Shown here piece after piece: positions 1 through 7,876 of a DNA stretch of 10,844 bases. Position 1 is the first letter of the stretch, and each line of letters opens with the position of its first letter. Source of the stretch: Acidimicrobiales bacterium (GTDB lineage: Bacteria; Actinomycetota; Acidimicrobiia; Acidimicrobiales; JAKAVM01); assembly GCA_027451785.1 (NCBI GenBank), contig DAIDIS010000260.1, forward strand, positions 1-10,844. Reading direction: 5' to 3'. The position numbers were made by a program, and so were the translations under genes. The notes under the pieces were generated by a model. That model worked only from the letters and a program-made list of their open reading frames with translations, searched no databases and was not told the DNA's origin.

Positions 1-13
1 ATATCTTTGAGAA

Positions 14-745
14 ATGGGAAACCAAGAAGATTTGAATGACCGCCTCTACTTCAAGCAACTCCTTGCGGGAATGGACTTTGCCGAATCAGACGGTGTTGCC
101 GCTCAGATGCTCAATCTCGCGTACCTGATCGGCGACAAGCAGACAAAGCAAGCGATTATCGTTGATCCTGCATACGACATCGCCGGGATTCTCGGGGTTG
201 CCGAAGCCGACGGCATGGAGGTCGTCGGAGCTCTCGGAACTCATTACCACGCTGACCACGTGGGCGGCTCTCTCATGGGATACGAAGTCAGTGGGGTTGC
301 CGAACTACTCGAAAAGCGTGACGTGCCCATACACATTCAAGAGTCTGAGGTGCCTTGGGTGTCGCGCTCTACGGGTTTGGGGCCCTCGGAACTCGTTGGG
401 CATTCAGGAAACGACACGATTTCGGTCGGCGAGGTCGAGATCGAGCTCATCCACACTCCTGGGCATACGCCCGGCAGCCAGTGTTTCCTTGTCGGGGACA
501 AATTGATTGCAGGCGATACCCTCTTCCTCAACGGATGCGGGCGCACTGACCTACCGGGAGGAGACGCCGATCAGCTTTACTATTCGCTGGTAGACAGGCT
601 CGCCAAGATACCTGACAGCACAACTTTATATCCCGGCCACCTCTACTCCCCCGAATCGTCCGACTCCATGGAGCGGGTACGGCGAAACAACTACGTGTTC
701 AGGCCAACATCGATTGAGCAGTGGAGGGCCATGTTTTCGGGTTGA
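14..745 (+). CDS. MBL-fold metallo-hydrolase, persulfide dioxygenase / glyoxalase II-like
   Basis: A 243-residue metallo-beta-lactamase-fold protein. Seen: the metal motif H77-x-H79-x-D81-H82 in THYHADHVGG, a further ligand H151 in TPGHTPGS, the bridging D168 in AGDTLF, and H209 in YPGH. The GRTD segment near 176-179 is typical of the ETHE1/glyoxalase II branch. Family knowledge: ETHE1-like members oxidise glutathione or other low-molecular-weight persulfides to sulfite with one iron, while glyoxalase II hydrolyses S-lactoylglutathione. The sequence does not decide between them, though the single-domain length and GRTD fit ETHE1-like enzymes. Cytosolic, with no signal peptide. An in-frame TGA at 8-10 means the ATG at 14 is the first possible start; no good ribosome site is visible in the few bases available. 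The gene ends 50 nt before putA on the same strand, so co-transcription is possible, but the function does not obviously belong to arginine catabolism. Confidence 0.85.
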   Translation: MGNQEDLNDRLYFKQLLAGMDFAESDGVAAQMLNLAYLIGDKQTKQAIIVDPAYDIAGILGVAEADGMEVVGALGTHYHADHVGGSLMGYEVSGVAELLEKRDVPIHIQESEVPWVSRSTGLGPSELVGHSGNDTISVGEVEIELIHTPGHTPGSQCFLVGDKLIAGDTLFLNGCGRTDLPGGDADQLYYSLVDRLAKIPDSTTLYPGHLYSPESSDSMERVRRNNYVFRPTSIEQWRAMFSG

Positions 746-795
746 CCCGGACAAAACCCCCACTTCGACCAAAACGGTGCTACACCTAAAGGGAG

Positions 796-3700
796 ATGGA
801 AGAAGGTGCGACCCGCCAAGAGGCAATTGATTGCCAGTTAGTCCCGGAATCGGAGATCGCCAGGGTCGCCGAGGAGATTTCGAATCTGGGCTCCCGTGAA
901 CAGGGATCCATCTACCACTTGTCGTGGTGGTCGGACAGATTGCTCGAGTGGGCTATGGCAAACCAGTCCTTCAAAACCCAGCTATTTCGCTTCGTCGACA
1001 CTTTCGCCAGCCTCACCGATGACTCCGAGATCACCGAATACCTGGAACAGTATCTGGGAAGCACCGAGATGCCGAAGCTTGTCGATTTTGGCCTTGGCCT
1101 TGCAGGGCATATACCGGGGGGTGACCGGCTGTCGGCCGCAGTGACAAAGCGCAACGTGATACGTATGGCGCACCAATTCATCATGGCGGAAAATGAGTCA
1201 GCCGCTGCCGAAAAGGTCACTTCCCTATGGCGCTCGGGACTCTTTGCAACTGTTGACCTGCTCGGCGAACACACCTTTACGCGAGCCGAAGCACAGACGT
1301 ACGCCTCCCGCCTTGAGTCGCTGATCGAGCACTTGGCAGATGCTTCAGCCTCTTGGGACAAGAGCGAAGTAGTAACAGACCGATTCGGCGAAGTCCCCAA
1401 GCTCAGCGTAAGCGTAAAGTCGTCGGCCCTGACGTCGCATTTCTCTCCGCTGCAGAAGCGTGTTGCTATCACTGAAATTGCTCAGCGATTGCGAGAGCCG
1501 CTGAGGCTGGCAGAGCGACACGGGTTTTCCGTCTATATCGACATGGAGTCCTTTGAAACGAAAGGGCTTGTTTGGGAACTTTTTGAAGAGCTCGCATTAG
1601 ATCCCGCGCTTTCCCGATCACACCTTGGAATTGTGGTCCAGGCTTATCTCCAGGATTCCGAGCAGGATCTCCGCCACCTCATCAGCCTTTCCAGCGCGAG
1701 AGAGACCCCTCTCAATGTCAGATTGGTAAAGGGGGCATACTGGGACACGGAGGTCGCAATCGCCGAATCAAATGGCTGGGATGCCCCGGTTTACACCGAG
1801 AAGCAACATTCGGACGCAAACTTCGAGCGCTGCGCGCAATTCCTGCATGCCAATAGCTCGTCCATAAGATACGCATTCGCGTCGCATAATCTCCGATCTC
1901 TTGCCCACGCCATAGCTTCCGCCGAGCACTGTGGCCTTGGCCCAAATGAGTACGAGCTTCAGCTTTTATACGGGATGGCCCAACCCGTTCACAATTCATT
2001 GGTCAAGATGGGACACCGAGTCCGCCTCTACTGCCCGGTAGGAGCCTTGATTCCCGGAATGGCATACCTGGTAAGAAGACTCCTAGAGAATACTTCCAAT
2101 GAGAGCTTTGTTCGGCATAGGTTCGCCGAACATCAGTCGTTGAGCACATTGCTTACCAAGCCTGAACTACCCCGAGTGCCGAGGCGTCCAGCAGAAGGTT
2201 CAGAAGTCGGATACCGGCCGGAGCCTCCGGCCGAGTTTCGGCTGCGACCGAATGCCGAACGTTTTTCATCTGTGCTTTCCGAGGTTCGAGGCGAGCTTGG
2301 TTCATATGTCGCCGGTCTTGCAGACGGGATGGAAATCTCGCCGGCTTCGATAATTGACTCGATCGATCCCGCCGACAACGACAGACTTGTGGCGACAGCA
2401 GGAGCCGTTGGGGCCGATGGTTGCAAAGTGGCTATCGCGGCCGTCGTGCGCTCAGCACCCGACTGGGGTTCTACAAGCGTGGAGGATCGTTGTGCAGTGT
2501 TGGTTCGCGCAGCTCAATGGTTGCGTGAACGTCGGGAGCGGATCGCAGCTACCGAAGTTTTTGAAGTGGGCAAGACTTGGGCGGACGCTGATGCAGACGT
2601 ATGCGAGGCAATCGACTACCTGGAGTACTATGCAAGCCAGGCCGCGCAGCTTTCGTCCGTTTTCACCGTCCAATCTCCAATCGGTGAGACCAACAAATAC
2701 CTTCACCGCCCCAAGGGCCCGGGTCTGGTTATATGCCCATGGAACTTCCCTCTTGCAATACCGATGGGAATGACCAGTGCCGCTCTGGTCATGGGCAACA
2801 CTGTGTTGGTGAAGCCCGCCGAGCAATCGGTACTCACTACTTCCTTTGTCTACAAGGCTTTGACCGCCGCTGGGCTACCTGAAGGCGTTCTGTCTTATCT
2901 GCCTGGCATCGGAGAGGAAATTGGCCCCCCACTGGTTTCGTCTCCTGAGATTGCCTTCATCTCGTTTACCGGCTCCAGGCAAGTAGGGCTTTCCATCAAC
3001 GAAGCGGCAGCCAAGATCAATCAATCTCAACGTCATGTGAAAAAAGTTGTTGCCGAGATGGGAGGCAAGAACGCAATCATCGTGGCGAAAGATGCAGACC
3101 CCGACGAAGCACTCGACGCAGTTTTGAAATCGGCTTTCGGGTTCGCTGGCCAGAAATGCTCGGCAGCTTCACGGGTCATCGTCGTCGGCAGTATCTACAA
3201 AGAGTTCTGCGAACGACTCCGTGACGCCATCTCGGAATTGGTGATAGGGCATCCGGAGTCACCGGAGACGCAAATGGGACCCTTGATTGACGATGCTGCG
3301 TTCATGAAGATCATCGAGATCTACTCCAATGCACGGAAAGACTCTGCGCACTTGGCCCGGATCGCAGGCGAGGGAGCTTCTATCCACTTTGGTGAGCAGG
3401 TACTCCCCCATGGAGGCTATTTCGTTCATCCCGCGGTTTTCACCGGAGTCGATCCCGAAAGCATGATCGCCCAAGAAGAGCTGTTTGCTCCCGTTTTGTC
3501 GGTCATGAAGGCATCGACGATCGAAGGCGCAGTGAAGATCGCAAACTTAACTCCATATGCGCTCACGGCGGGTCTGATCTCAAGGTCCCCTAGGGATATC
3601 GCGTACGCAACTGAGGCCCTTAGGGCAGGGAACGTCTACATCAACAGGGCGATCACCGGAGCAGTGGTCGGCCGCCAGCCATTCGGTGGCTGGGGGATGT

Positions 3701-3822
3701 CGGGCGTTGGCTCAAAGGCCGGAGGGCCTGAGTATCTCCTCCAGTTCTCGAACCCGAAGGTTGTGACTGAGAACACCGTTAGGCACGGTTTCGTCCCGCC
3801 GCCGGGAGAAAATATCCAGTGA
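796..3822 (+). CDS. putA: Bifunctional proline dehydrogenase / delta-1-pyrroline-5-carboxylate dehydrogenase (PutA)
   Basis: A 1008-residue two-domain enzyme that oxidises proline to P5C with FAD, then the hydrolysed P5C (glutamate semialdehyde) to glutamate with NAD. Seen, N-terminal barrel about 80-450: YIDME at 247-251, LVKGAYWD with K312, YGMAQPVHN at 392-400, LYCPVG, and the arginine pair R427/R428 in YLVRRLLEN expected to bind the proline carboxylate. Seen, aldehyde dehydrogenase domain about 500-990: ICPWNFP at 646-652, K673 in LVKPAEQS, FTGS at 724-727, general base E754 in EMGGKN, nucleophile C788 in GQKCSAASR, and QEELFAPV at 893-900. There is no N-terminal ribbon-helix-helix and no long C-terminal extension, so this is the short catalytic-only PutA and is not self-regulating. 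An in-frame TAA at 787-789 forces a start at or after ATG 796. The GGGAG upstream abuts that ATG, an awkward spacing. The ornithine cyclodeaminase gene follows 53 nt later, placing PutA as the last step of arginine breakdown. Confidence 0.95.
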   Translation: MEEGATRQEAIDCQLVPESEIARVAEEISNLGSREQGSIYHLSWWSDRLLEWAMANQSFKTQLFRFVDTFASLTDDSEITEYLEQYLGSTEMPKLVDFGLGLAGHIPGGDRLSAAVTKRNVIRMAHQFIMAENESAAAEKVTSLWRSGLFATVDLLGEHTFTRAEAQTYASRLESLIEHLADASASWDKSEVVTDRFGEVPKLSVSVKSSALTSHFSPLQKRVAITEIAQRLREPLRLAERHGFSVYIDMESFETKGLVWELFEELALDPALSRSHLGIVVQAYLQDSEQDLRHLISLSSARETPLNVRLVKGAYWDTEVAIAESNGWDAPVYTEKQHSDANFERCAQFLHANSSSIRYAFASHNLRSLAHAIASAEHCGLGPNEYELQLLYGMAQPVHNSLVKMGHRVRLYCPVGALIPGMAYLVRRLLENTSNESFVRHRFAEHQSLSTLLTKPELPRVPRRPAEGSEVGYRPEPPAEFRLRPNAERFSSVLSEVRGELGSYVAGLADGMEISPASIIDSIDPADNDRLVATAGAVGADGCKVAIAAVVRSAPDWGSTSVEDRCAVLVRAAQWLRERRERIAATEVFEVGKTWADADADVCEAIDYLEYYASQAAQLSSVFTVQSPIGETNKYLHRPKGPGLVICPWNFPLAIPMGMTSAALVMGNTVLVKPAEQSVLTTSFVYKALTAAGLPEGVLSYLPGIGEEIGPPLVSSPEIAFISFTGSRQVGLSINEAAAKINQSQRHVKKVVAEMGGKNAIIVAKDADPDEALDAVLKSAFGFAGQKCSAASRVIVVGSIYKEFCERLRDAISELVIGHPESPETQMGPLIDDAAFMKIIEIYSNARKDSAHLARIAGEGASIHFGEQVLPHGGYFVHPAVFTGVDPESMIAQEELFAPVLSVMKASTIEGAVKIANLTPYALTAGLISRSPRDIAYATEALRAGNVYINRAITGAVVGRQPFGGWGMSGVGSKAGGPEYLLQFSNPKVVTENTVRHGFVPPPGENIQ

Positions 3823-3864
3823 TTTGCCCACGGCCGACCGGCGCTCGGGGCAACACCCTTCAAT

Positions 3865-3870
3865 AGGAGG
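3865..3870 (+). promoter_or_regulatory. Shine-Dalgarno site fixing a TTG start
   Basis: AGGAGG, a full match to the 16S anti-SD core, lies five bases (CAACA) upstream of TTG at 3876. The spacing is near ideal, and no ATG or GTG start is equally placed. It supports TTG as the true start of the ornithine cyclodeaminase gene and suggests strong independent initiation after the putA stop. Confidence 0.8.
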
Positions 3871-3875
3871 CAACA

Positions 3876-5171
3876 TTGCCAAGCGAGACCTTCGAGCTGG
3901 TCGGTCATGTGATCGACTCCCTCACCCTGCCAAAGGTGCTGGATCTTGTCGTCGCAGCGGGAGCCGACTACAAGATCACAGAGATGGAAATCGGCAGGAC
4001 CAATGTGGATCCGTCGAAGCTCAAGATAGAAGTGTCGTCGGACGACATCGGTACATTGGCGAATCTTTGCGACCTACTGCATGCGCAAGGAGCCAACCGA
4101 ATCGGGGACCAGGATGCCCTCTTGGAGCAGGTTGTTTCCGACGGAGTTCTGCCAAGGGCCTTCTACTCGACCACCAACCTTGAAACTGAAGTGAGGGTGA
4201 TGGGAACTTGGGTGCGCCTCAAGTACCCCGAGATGGACTGCGCCATCCGAGTGACGTTCCCCGGAACAGGCGGTATTCCAGAAGGAGCTGACCCCAAGGT
4301 AGAGGCCCTTCCAATGCACAAAGCCAGGACCGGAGACTGGGTAGTTACCGGGGATTCAGGCGTACGGGTGGCAACCCCCGAGCGCGATAGGCGCTCGTCG
4401 GCCTTTGAGTTCATGGCGTCGGACGCGTCGTCGGAAAAGCCGAAAAGCCTTATAATCTCCAGGGTCGCTCAACGGGTCAGAGAAGCGACACCGGAAGGAA
4501 AGGTATTGGCTGTTTGCGGCCCTGCGGTAATTCACACCGGTGCCGGTCCTTATGTCGCAAAGCTCATTCGCGACGGTTGGGTCCATGCACTCTTTGCCGG
4601 AAATGGGTTCGCGACTCATGACATCGAATCGAACGTCTTGGGCACCTCTTTGGGCGTTTCACTTTCCGGCACAGAAGACTCTGCAGTCCTTGGCGGTCAC
4701 TCGAATCATTTGAGGGTGATCAACGTGATCAGACGACACGGCTCCATTGCCCGAGCCGTCGAGGCCGGATACGTGCGTTCGGGTGTCATGTTCGAGTGCG
4801 TACAGGCCGGTATACCCTTCGTGCTTGGTGGGTCGGTCAGAGACGACGGGCCCTTACCTGACGTCTACACCGACACCGTGAAGGCGCAGGATGCTATGCG
4901 CGAGATAGTGCCGGAAGTGAAAGTTGCCCTCATGCTTGCGTCTACGCTTCACGCAATCGCAACTGGAAACATGCTTGCTGCCAACGTCGAGACATTTTGC
5001 GTCGACATCAACCAAGCAGTGGTGACCAAACTTGCAGACCGAGGCAGTCACCAGGCACTGGGTATCGTGACCGATGTTGGGCTATTTGCGGCTGAGTTGT
5101 TGAGCTTCCTGGATGACCCGGCAAAGTCCTCAACAAGCCCGACGTCTACACCAGTCGCAAAGGGTGCGTGA
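3876..5171 (+). CDS. LOR/SDH-type (TIGR00300) ornithine cyclodeaminase
   Basis: A 431-residue protein matching, from memory, the TIGR00300 / LOR-SDH family. That family includes the C-terminal half of cyanobacterial AgrE/ArgZ and archaeal ornithine cyclodeaminases; the reaction is NAD-assisted conversion of ornithine to proline plus ammonia. Seen: an N-terminal domain about 1-110 beginning ETFELVGHVIDS, a central part with FPGTGGIPEGADP near 128-140, and a Rossmann-like C-terminal domain from about 195. The latter has CGPAVIHTGAG (214-224), LFAGNGFATHDIE (239-251), LGTSLG, GGHSNHLRVIN (263-273), LGGSVRDDGPLP and CVDINQAVVTKL (375-386). It is unrelated to the mu-crystallin-type cyclodeaminase. 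The start is TTG with a strong AGGAGG site. The 3' end overlaps the next gene, so translation is probably coupled. Position between putA and the arginine dihydrolase-like gene strongly supports the ornithine-to-proline role. The alternative, a lysine/saccharopine role implied by the old LOR/SDH name, fits the neighbours poorly. Confidence 0.85.
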   Translation: MPSETFELVGHVIDSLTLPKVLDLVVAAGADYKITEMEIGRTNVDPSKLKIEVSSDDIGTLANLCDLLHAQGANRIGDQDALLEQVVSDGVLPRAFYSTTNLETEVRVMGTWVRLKYPEMDCAIRVTFPGTGGIPEGADPKVEALPMHKARTGDWVVTGDSGVRVATPERDRRSSAFEFMASDASSEKPKSLIISRVAQRVREATPEGKVLAVCGPAVIHTGAGPYVAKLIRDGWVHALFAGNGFATHDIESNVLGTSLGVSLSGTEDSAVLGGHSNHLRVINVIRRHGSIARAVEAGYVRSGVMFECVQAGIPFVLGGSVRDDGPLPDVYTDTVKAQDAMREIVPEVKVALMLASTLHAIATGNMLAANVETFCVDINQAVVTKLADRGSHQALGIVTDVGLFAAELLSFLDDPAKSSTSPTSTPVAKGA

Positions 5172-6016
5172 TGCAGCTGCCATGGGGAAGGCACTTTCTT
5201 CTTTGCCGTCCCGAGCAATTTGGGGTTCTGTACGAGATAAACCCGTGGATGCACAAGGAAGTCACGGCTGATCCCGATGTCGCATGGGACCAGTTTCACC
5301 TACTGGAGTCCAATCTCAAGGCGGCGGGTGCCACCATCGCATACCAGGAGCCGGCAGCAGGTCTGCCGGACTTGGTCTTCACCGCCAATGCGGGAATAAT
5401 CAACGGATCACAGTTCATACCATCCAACTTCAAGCACCCCGAGCGCCAGGGCGAAAAGGAAAAGGACGTCCTTTGGGCGAAGGCAAACGGATTCTCGGTG
5501 GATGAGCTTGATCCTTCTGTGAATTTCGAAGGAGCCGGAGATACGCTCCCGTTCTTCCCTGAAGGCTCGCAACCGGTTTTGATTGGAGGCTATCGTTTTC
5601 GATCCGACGTAGTCTCCCATCGATCCTTGAGTGACCTAACCGGAGTTCCCGTAAAATCCGTTGAGCTGACAGATGAAAGGCTCTATCACCTCGACCTCAA
5701 CTTCTGCCCGATCGACGAGAAGCGTGCGCTGGTGGCCGAGTGTGGGATCGACCGCTACGGCCTCAAGGTCATTTCATCCATCGTGGAAGAAGTCTTCCTG
5801 CTGGAAGAGGAGGAGGCCATCTCTTTCTGTGCCAATTCGGTAGTGGTTGGCGAGACGATCATTATGCCCGCTTGTCCGCCGCGAGTCGGTAGGGCAATCG
5901 AGTCGTGGGGCTTGGCCGTGGTGGTCTCTCCGGTCTCTGAGTTCCAAAAGGCCGGTGGAGGGTGCCGCTGCCTCACACTCGCCCTCGACGTAGATCTTCA
6001 CAGTGTCGTCTCGTGA
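5171..6016 (+). CDS. ArgZ/AgrE-like arginine dihydrolase (guanidino-group-modifying enzyme family)
   Basis: A 281-residue pentein-fold (amidinotransferase/dimethylargininase superfamily) protein. It most resembles the N-terminal domain of cyanobacterial ArgZ/AgrE, which converts arginine to ornithine, two ammonia and CO2. Seen, numbered from ATG 5171: N24 in YEINPWM, N73 in FTANAG, E120 and D124 in FEGAGD, H173 in YHLD, and C267 in the terminal GGGCRCLTL, the expected nucleophile. From memory, Synechocystis ArgZ uses two asparagines 49 residues apart (22 and 71), and N24/N73 keep this spacing; the second is thought to separate dihydrolase from simple deiminase activity. Start: the upstream stop and ATG 5171 overlap as TGATG. 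GTG at 5168 would give a GTGA overlap, but AAAGG at 5159-5163 is better spaced for the ATG. In the cyanobacterial protein this domain is fused in front of the cyclodeaminase; here it is separate and downstream. Alternatives: arginine deiminase or dimethylargininase. Confidence 0.8.
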   Translation: MQLPWGRHFLLCRPEQFGVLYEINPWMHKEVTADPDVAWDQFHLLESNLKAAGATIAYQEPAAGLPDLVFTANAGIINGSQFIPSNFKHPERQGEKEKDVLWAKANGFSVDELDPSVNFEGAGDTLPFFPEGSQPVLIGGYRFRSDVVSHRSLSDLTGVPVKSVELTDERLYHLDLNFCPIDEKRALVAECGIDRYGLKVISSIVEEVFLLEEEEAISFCANSVVVGETIIMPACPPRVGRAIESWGLAVVVSPVSEFQKAGGGCRCLTLALDVDLHSVVS

Positions 6017-6069
6017 ATAGAAGCTGACTCAAAGCTAATCGCTGAAGCTGTCGCATAACATGGTCCGAA

Positions 6070-7179
6070 ATGAACGACAGTAGTAAGCGAGTTCTCGGCG
6101 GGATCGTCCTTTTGGCAGGGATCCTCGTCTGCTCATTGGCCCTCTCCGACTGTACTTCGACGGCATCTCAGACGATGGCTCAAGCCTCTGATATGACGGG
6201 TGCAATTTCGAGAATCGCCTCCCAGGGGACCACCGATTTCCGGATCACCGTCATCGCCTCCCAGGTTCCCAAACGAACCAATGAGCTTGGGTACATCGGC
6301 CTAAACGGAATACCTCCGGGTGACCGGGCTATTCTGGCAATCTTCGGGCAATATAATTTTTCCAGCGGAACTGGATTAGCCATAACAGAGGCCCTCCAGC
6401 GACCCGGAGGAAGGCAAAGCGGAGCAACACTGACCAATACACAGGTCGACGAATATCTACTATTCCCGAATTCGGAGTTCAGGAAGGAAGGTACCCTTTC
6501 GGCCTCAGAGGGAAAGCGGGTCAACGACCAGGATTTGCAGTCAACTGTTCCAGATCCCAACGCCAAGTGGATCGAGTTCCCATACGACACGCCTGAACCT
6601 TCAGCAAATTCACCGAGAACCGCCGGACCGGGTGGCTCACTAGTCCCATTGGAGGCTGCCCTCATCAATCCCGGATTTCTCATCAGTCTCGCTTCGCGGG
6701 TGCCAAGCCCGCTGACAAAGGTTTCCATCGCTCCTACCGCTTACCGAAGCTACTTCGCCGGAGCAGGACCACAACCGGAACCGACCAGACTGAGCGCTAA
6801 ATACCGAGATTCCCTCTTCAAGAGTGGATGGGTACGGACAGGCAGGTTTTCACTTCGGCAATTCGAGAGGGGGAAAGCAGCGTCGCGAAATCAGACCGGC
6901 GTTGCTCAAGGACTTCCGAATGAGACTGTTGCGACATTCAGCAACCTGTTCGCGGGATTTGCCGAAATTGCGAAGTACTCCTCGGTACGAATGTGGCTCG
7001 AACGAGAACCGGGGGGATCAGCGAACTCGATTCAGGCGGATATTGGCCACCCCTCCGGCATTCATTCAGCCAACCCGATATCGAGGTACGGCGGGATCAG
7101 CGTATGGATGACGATCAACAAGAGCACTCAACAAGTGCCTATCGGCGCCCCGCCACCGGACGAAGTCACAACTTTCTGA
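6070..7179 (+). CDS. Secreted or membrane-anchored protein of unknown function
   Basis: 369 residues, not recognised. Seen: a short basic start (MNDSSKR), a hydrophobic stretch about 9-25, then LSDC with Cys at 28. This is an N-terminal export signal. The cysteine could be lipidated, but Asp before it is a poor lipobox, so a cleaved signal or single membrane anchor is equally possible. The remainder is polar, rich in Ser, Gly, Pro and Thr, with a KWIEFPYDTP segment near 165, a following LINPGFLISLASRVPSPLTKVS segment and a basic region about 237-275. That layout loosely recalls LolA/LppX-type lipid-carrier lipoproteins; this is a guess from pattern only. It starts 53 nt after the dihydrolase stop with only a weak ribosome site (GGTCCGAA), and converges on tetR with 10 nt between stops. 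The overlapping minus-strand frame has no recognisable features, so this strand is preferred. Confidence 0.65.
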   Translation: MNDSSKRVLGGIVLLAGILVCSLALSDCTSTASQTMAQASDMTGAISRIASQGTTDFRITVIASQVPKRTNELGYIGLNGIPPGDRAILAIFGQYNFSSGTGLAITEALQRPGGRQSGATLTNTQVDEYLLFPNSEFRKEGTLSASEGKRVNDQDLQSTVPDPNAKWIEFPYDTPEPSANSPRTAGPGGSLVPLEAALINPGFLISLASRVPSPLTKVSIAPTAYRSYFAGAGPQPEPTRLSAKYRDSLFKSGWVRTGRFSLRQFERGKAASRNQTGVAQGLPNETVATFSNLFAGFAEIAKYSSVRMWLEREPGGSANSIQADIGHPSGIHSANPISRYGGISVWMTINKSTQQVPIGAPPPDEVTTF

Positions 7180-7189
7180 AGGACTCGCG

Positions 7190-7798
7190 CTAGCCGGTTA
7201 CCTTGCGTCCACTCCAGGCAGCAACCATAGCTTGAAGAGACAATGTAGACATCTCCACGAACTGGTCATCCCGTCCGGCATCGCCAAACTCAAGCCAGTT
7301 CAAAATGGCTTCAACCAGAAAGCTAACGACCGTCTCGGCAGCCCATCGCAGCAAGTCCTGGTCGACGACGAAGTCCTTCAGCAGTGTGGTCGCGGCATTC
7401 ACCGCATGCGCACGAAGTTCCCTAGCGTACTCAGCGAAGCCGATCTCTCTAGCTGCGTGCCTCCAGAGCAATTGGAACCCATCGGGGTTTTCGCGCGCAA
7501 CTGTCAATAAGGTTGTTACGCCGATACCCGCCGGACCCTGACTTTCGACGCCTTCGAGAAAGACTTCGGCCGTTCGCTCAAAGACCCTCTCAAGCACGCC
7601 GCGGTATAACTCTTCCTTCGACTCGAAATGTCTGTAGACAATGAGCTTCGTGATGCCGGATGCCTCGGCAATGTCCTCCATCGACGTTCCGGAGAACCCG
7701 GACCTAGCGAAGGCCTGCGCTGCACCGACAAGGATCGACTCGCGCCTTTCTGTCCTGGAAAGCAGCTGTCTTCTCTCGCCGGTACCTACGGAGCTCAA
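7190..7798 (-). CDS. TetR-family transcriptional repressor
   Basis: Encodes an N-terminal TetR helix-turn-helix: RRESILVGAAQAFARSGF leads into TSMEDIAEASGITKLIVYRHF and then ESKEELYRGVLERV, the standard TetR_N layout. A helical ligand and dimerisation domain follows, with no family-level clue to the ligand. With the TTG at 7798 the product is 202 residues, normal for TetR proteins. The open frame runs on to a GTG at 7909 (239 residues), but that extension would place a perfect inverted repeat inside the coding region and add 37 residues unlike the family, so the TTG is preferred. Its ribosome site (AGAAGG, 12 nt upstream) is mediocre. The gene is divergent from the diiron gene and convergent with the secreted-protein gene. 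Inferred role: it represses itself and the diiron gene through the repeat at 7878-7895. Confidence 0.88.
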   Translation of the reverse strand: MSSVGTGERRQLLSRTERRESILVGAAQAFARSGFSGTSMEDIAEASGITKLIVYRHFESKEELYRGVLERVFERTAEVFLEGVESQGPAGIGVTTLLTVARENPDGFQLLWRHAAREIGFAEYARELRAHAVNAATTLLKDFVVDQDLLRWAAETVVSFLVEAILNWLEFGDAGRDDQFVEMSTLSLQAMVAAWSGRKVTG

Positions 7799-7876
7799 TT
7801 CCTGCCCAATCCTTCTTCTGGCCTTTGGATTTTGAACCAGGCTACCGGACCAAAGGGAAGTATTTCCACTTGAGAG

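Noticed and set aside
738..749. CGGGT-TG-ACCCG inverted repeat at the MBL stop
   Set aside because: The 2-nt loop is too tight for a stable hairpin and no T-run follows; not a credible terminator.
912..1472. 186-codon minus-strand frame opposite putA
   Set aside because: Antisense shadow of a confidently assigned PutA coding region.
3824..4183. 119-codon plus-strand frame right after putA
   Set aside because: It overlaps the start of the ornithine cyclodeaminase gene in another frame, has no ribosome site and an arginine/glycine-rich composition typical of shadow frames.
6056..6061. TAACAT as a -10 box for the secreted-protein gene
   Set aside because: It sits only 8 nt before the ATG and has no matching -35; would require a leaderless transcript, which I cannot support.
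6180..6728. 182-codon minus-strand frame opposite the secreted-protein gene
   Set aside because: No domain, no signal and no ribosome evidence; the plus-strand frame is longer and has a clear export signal.
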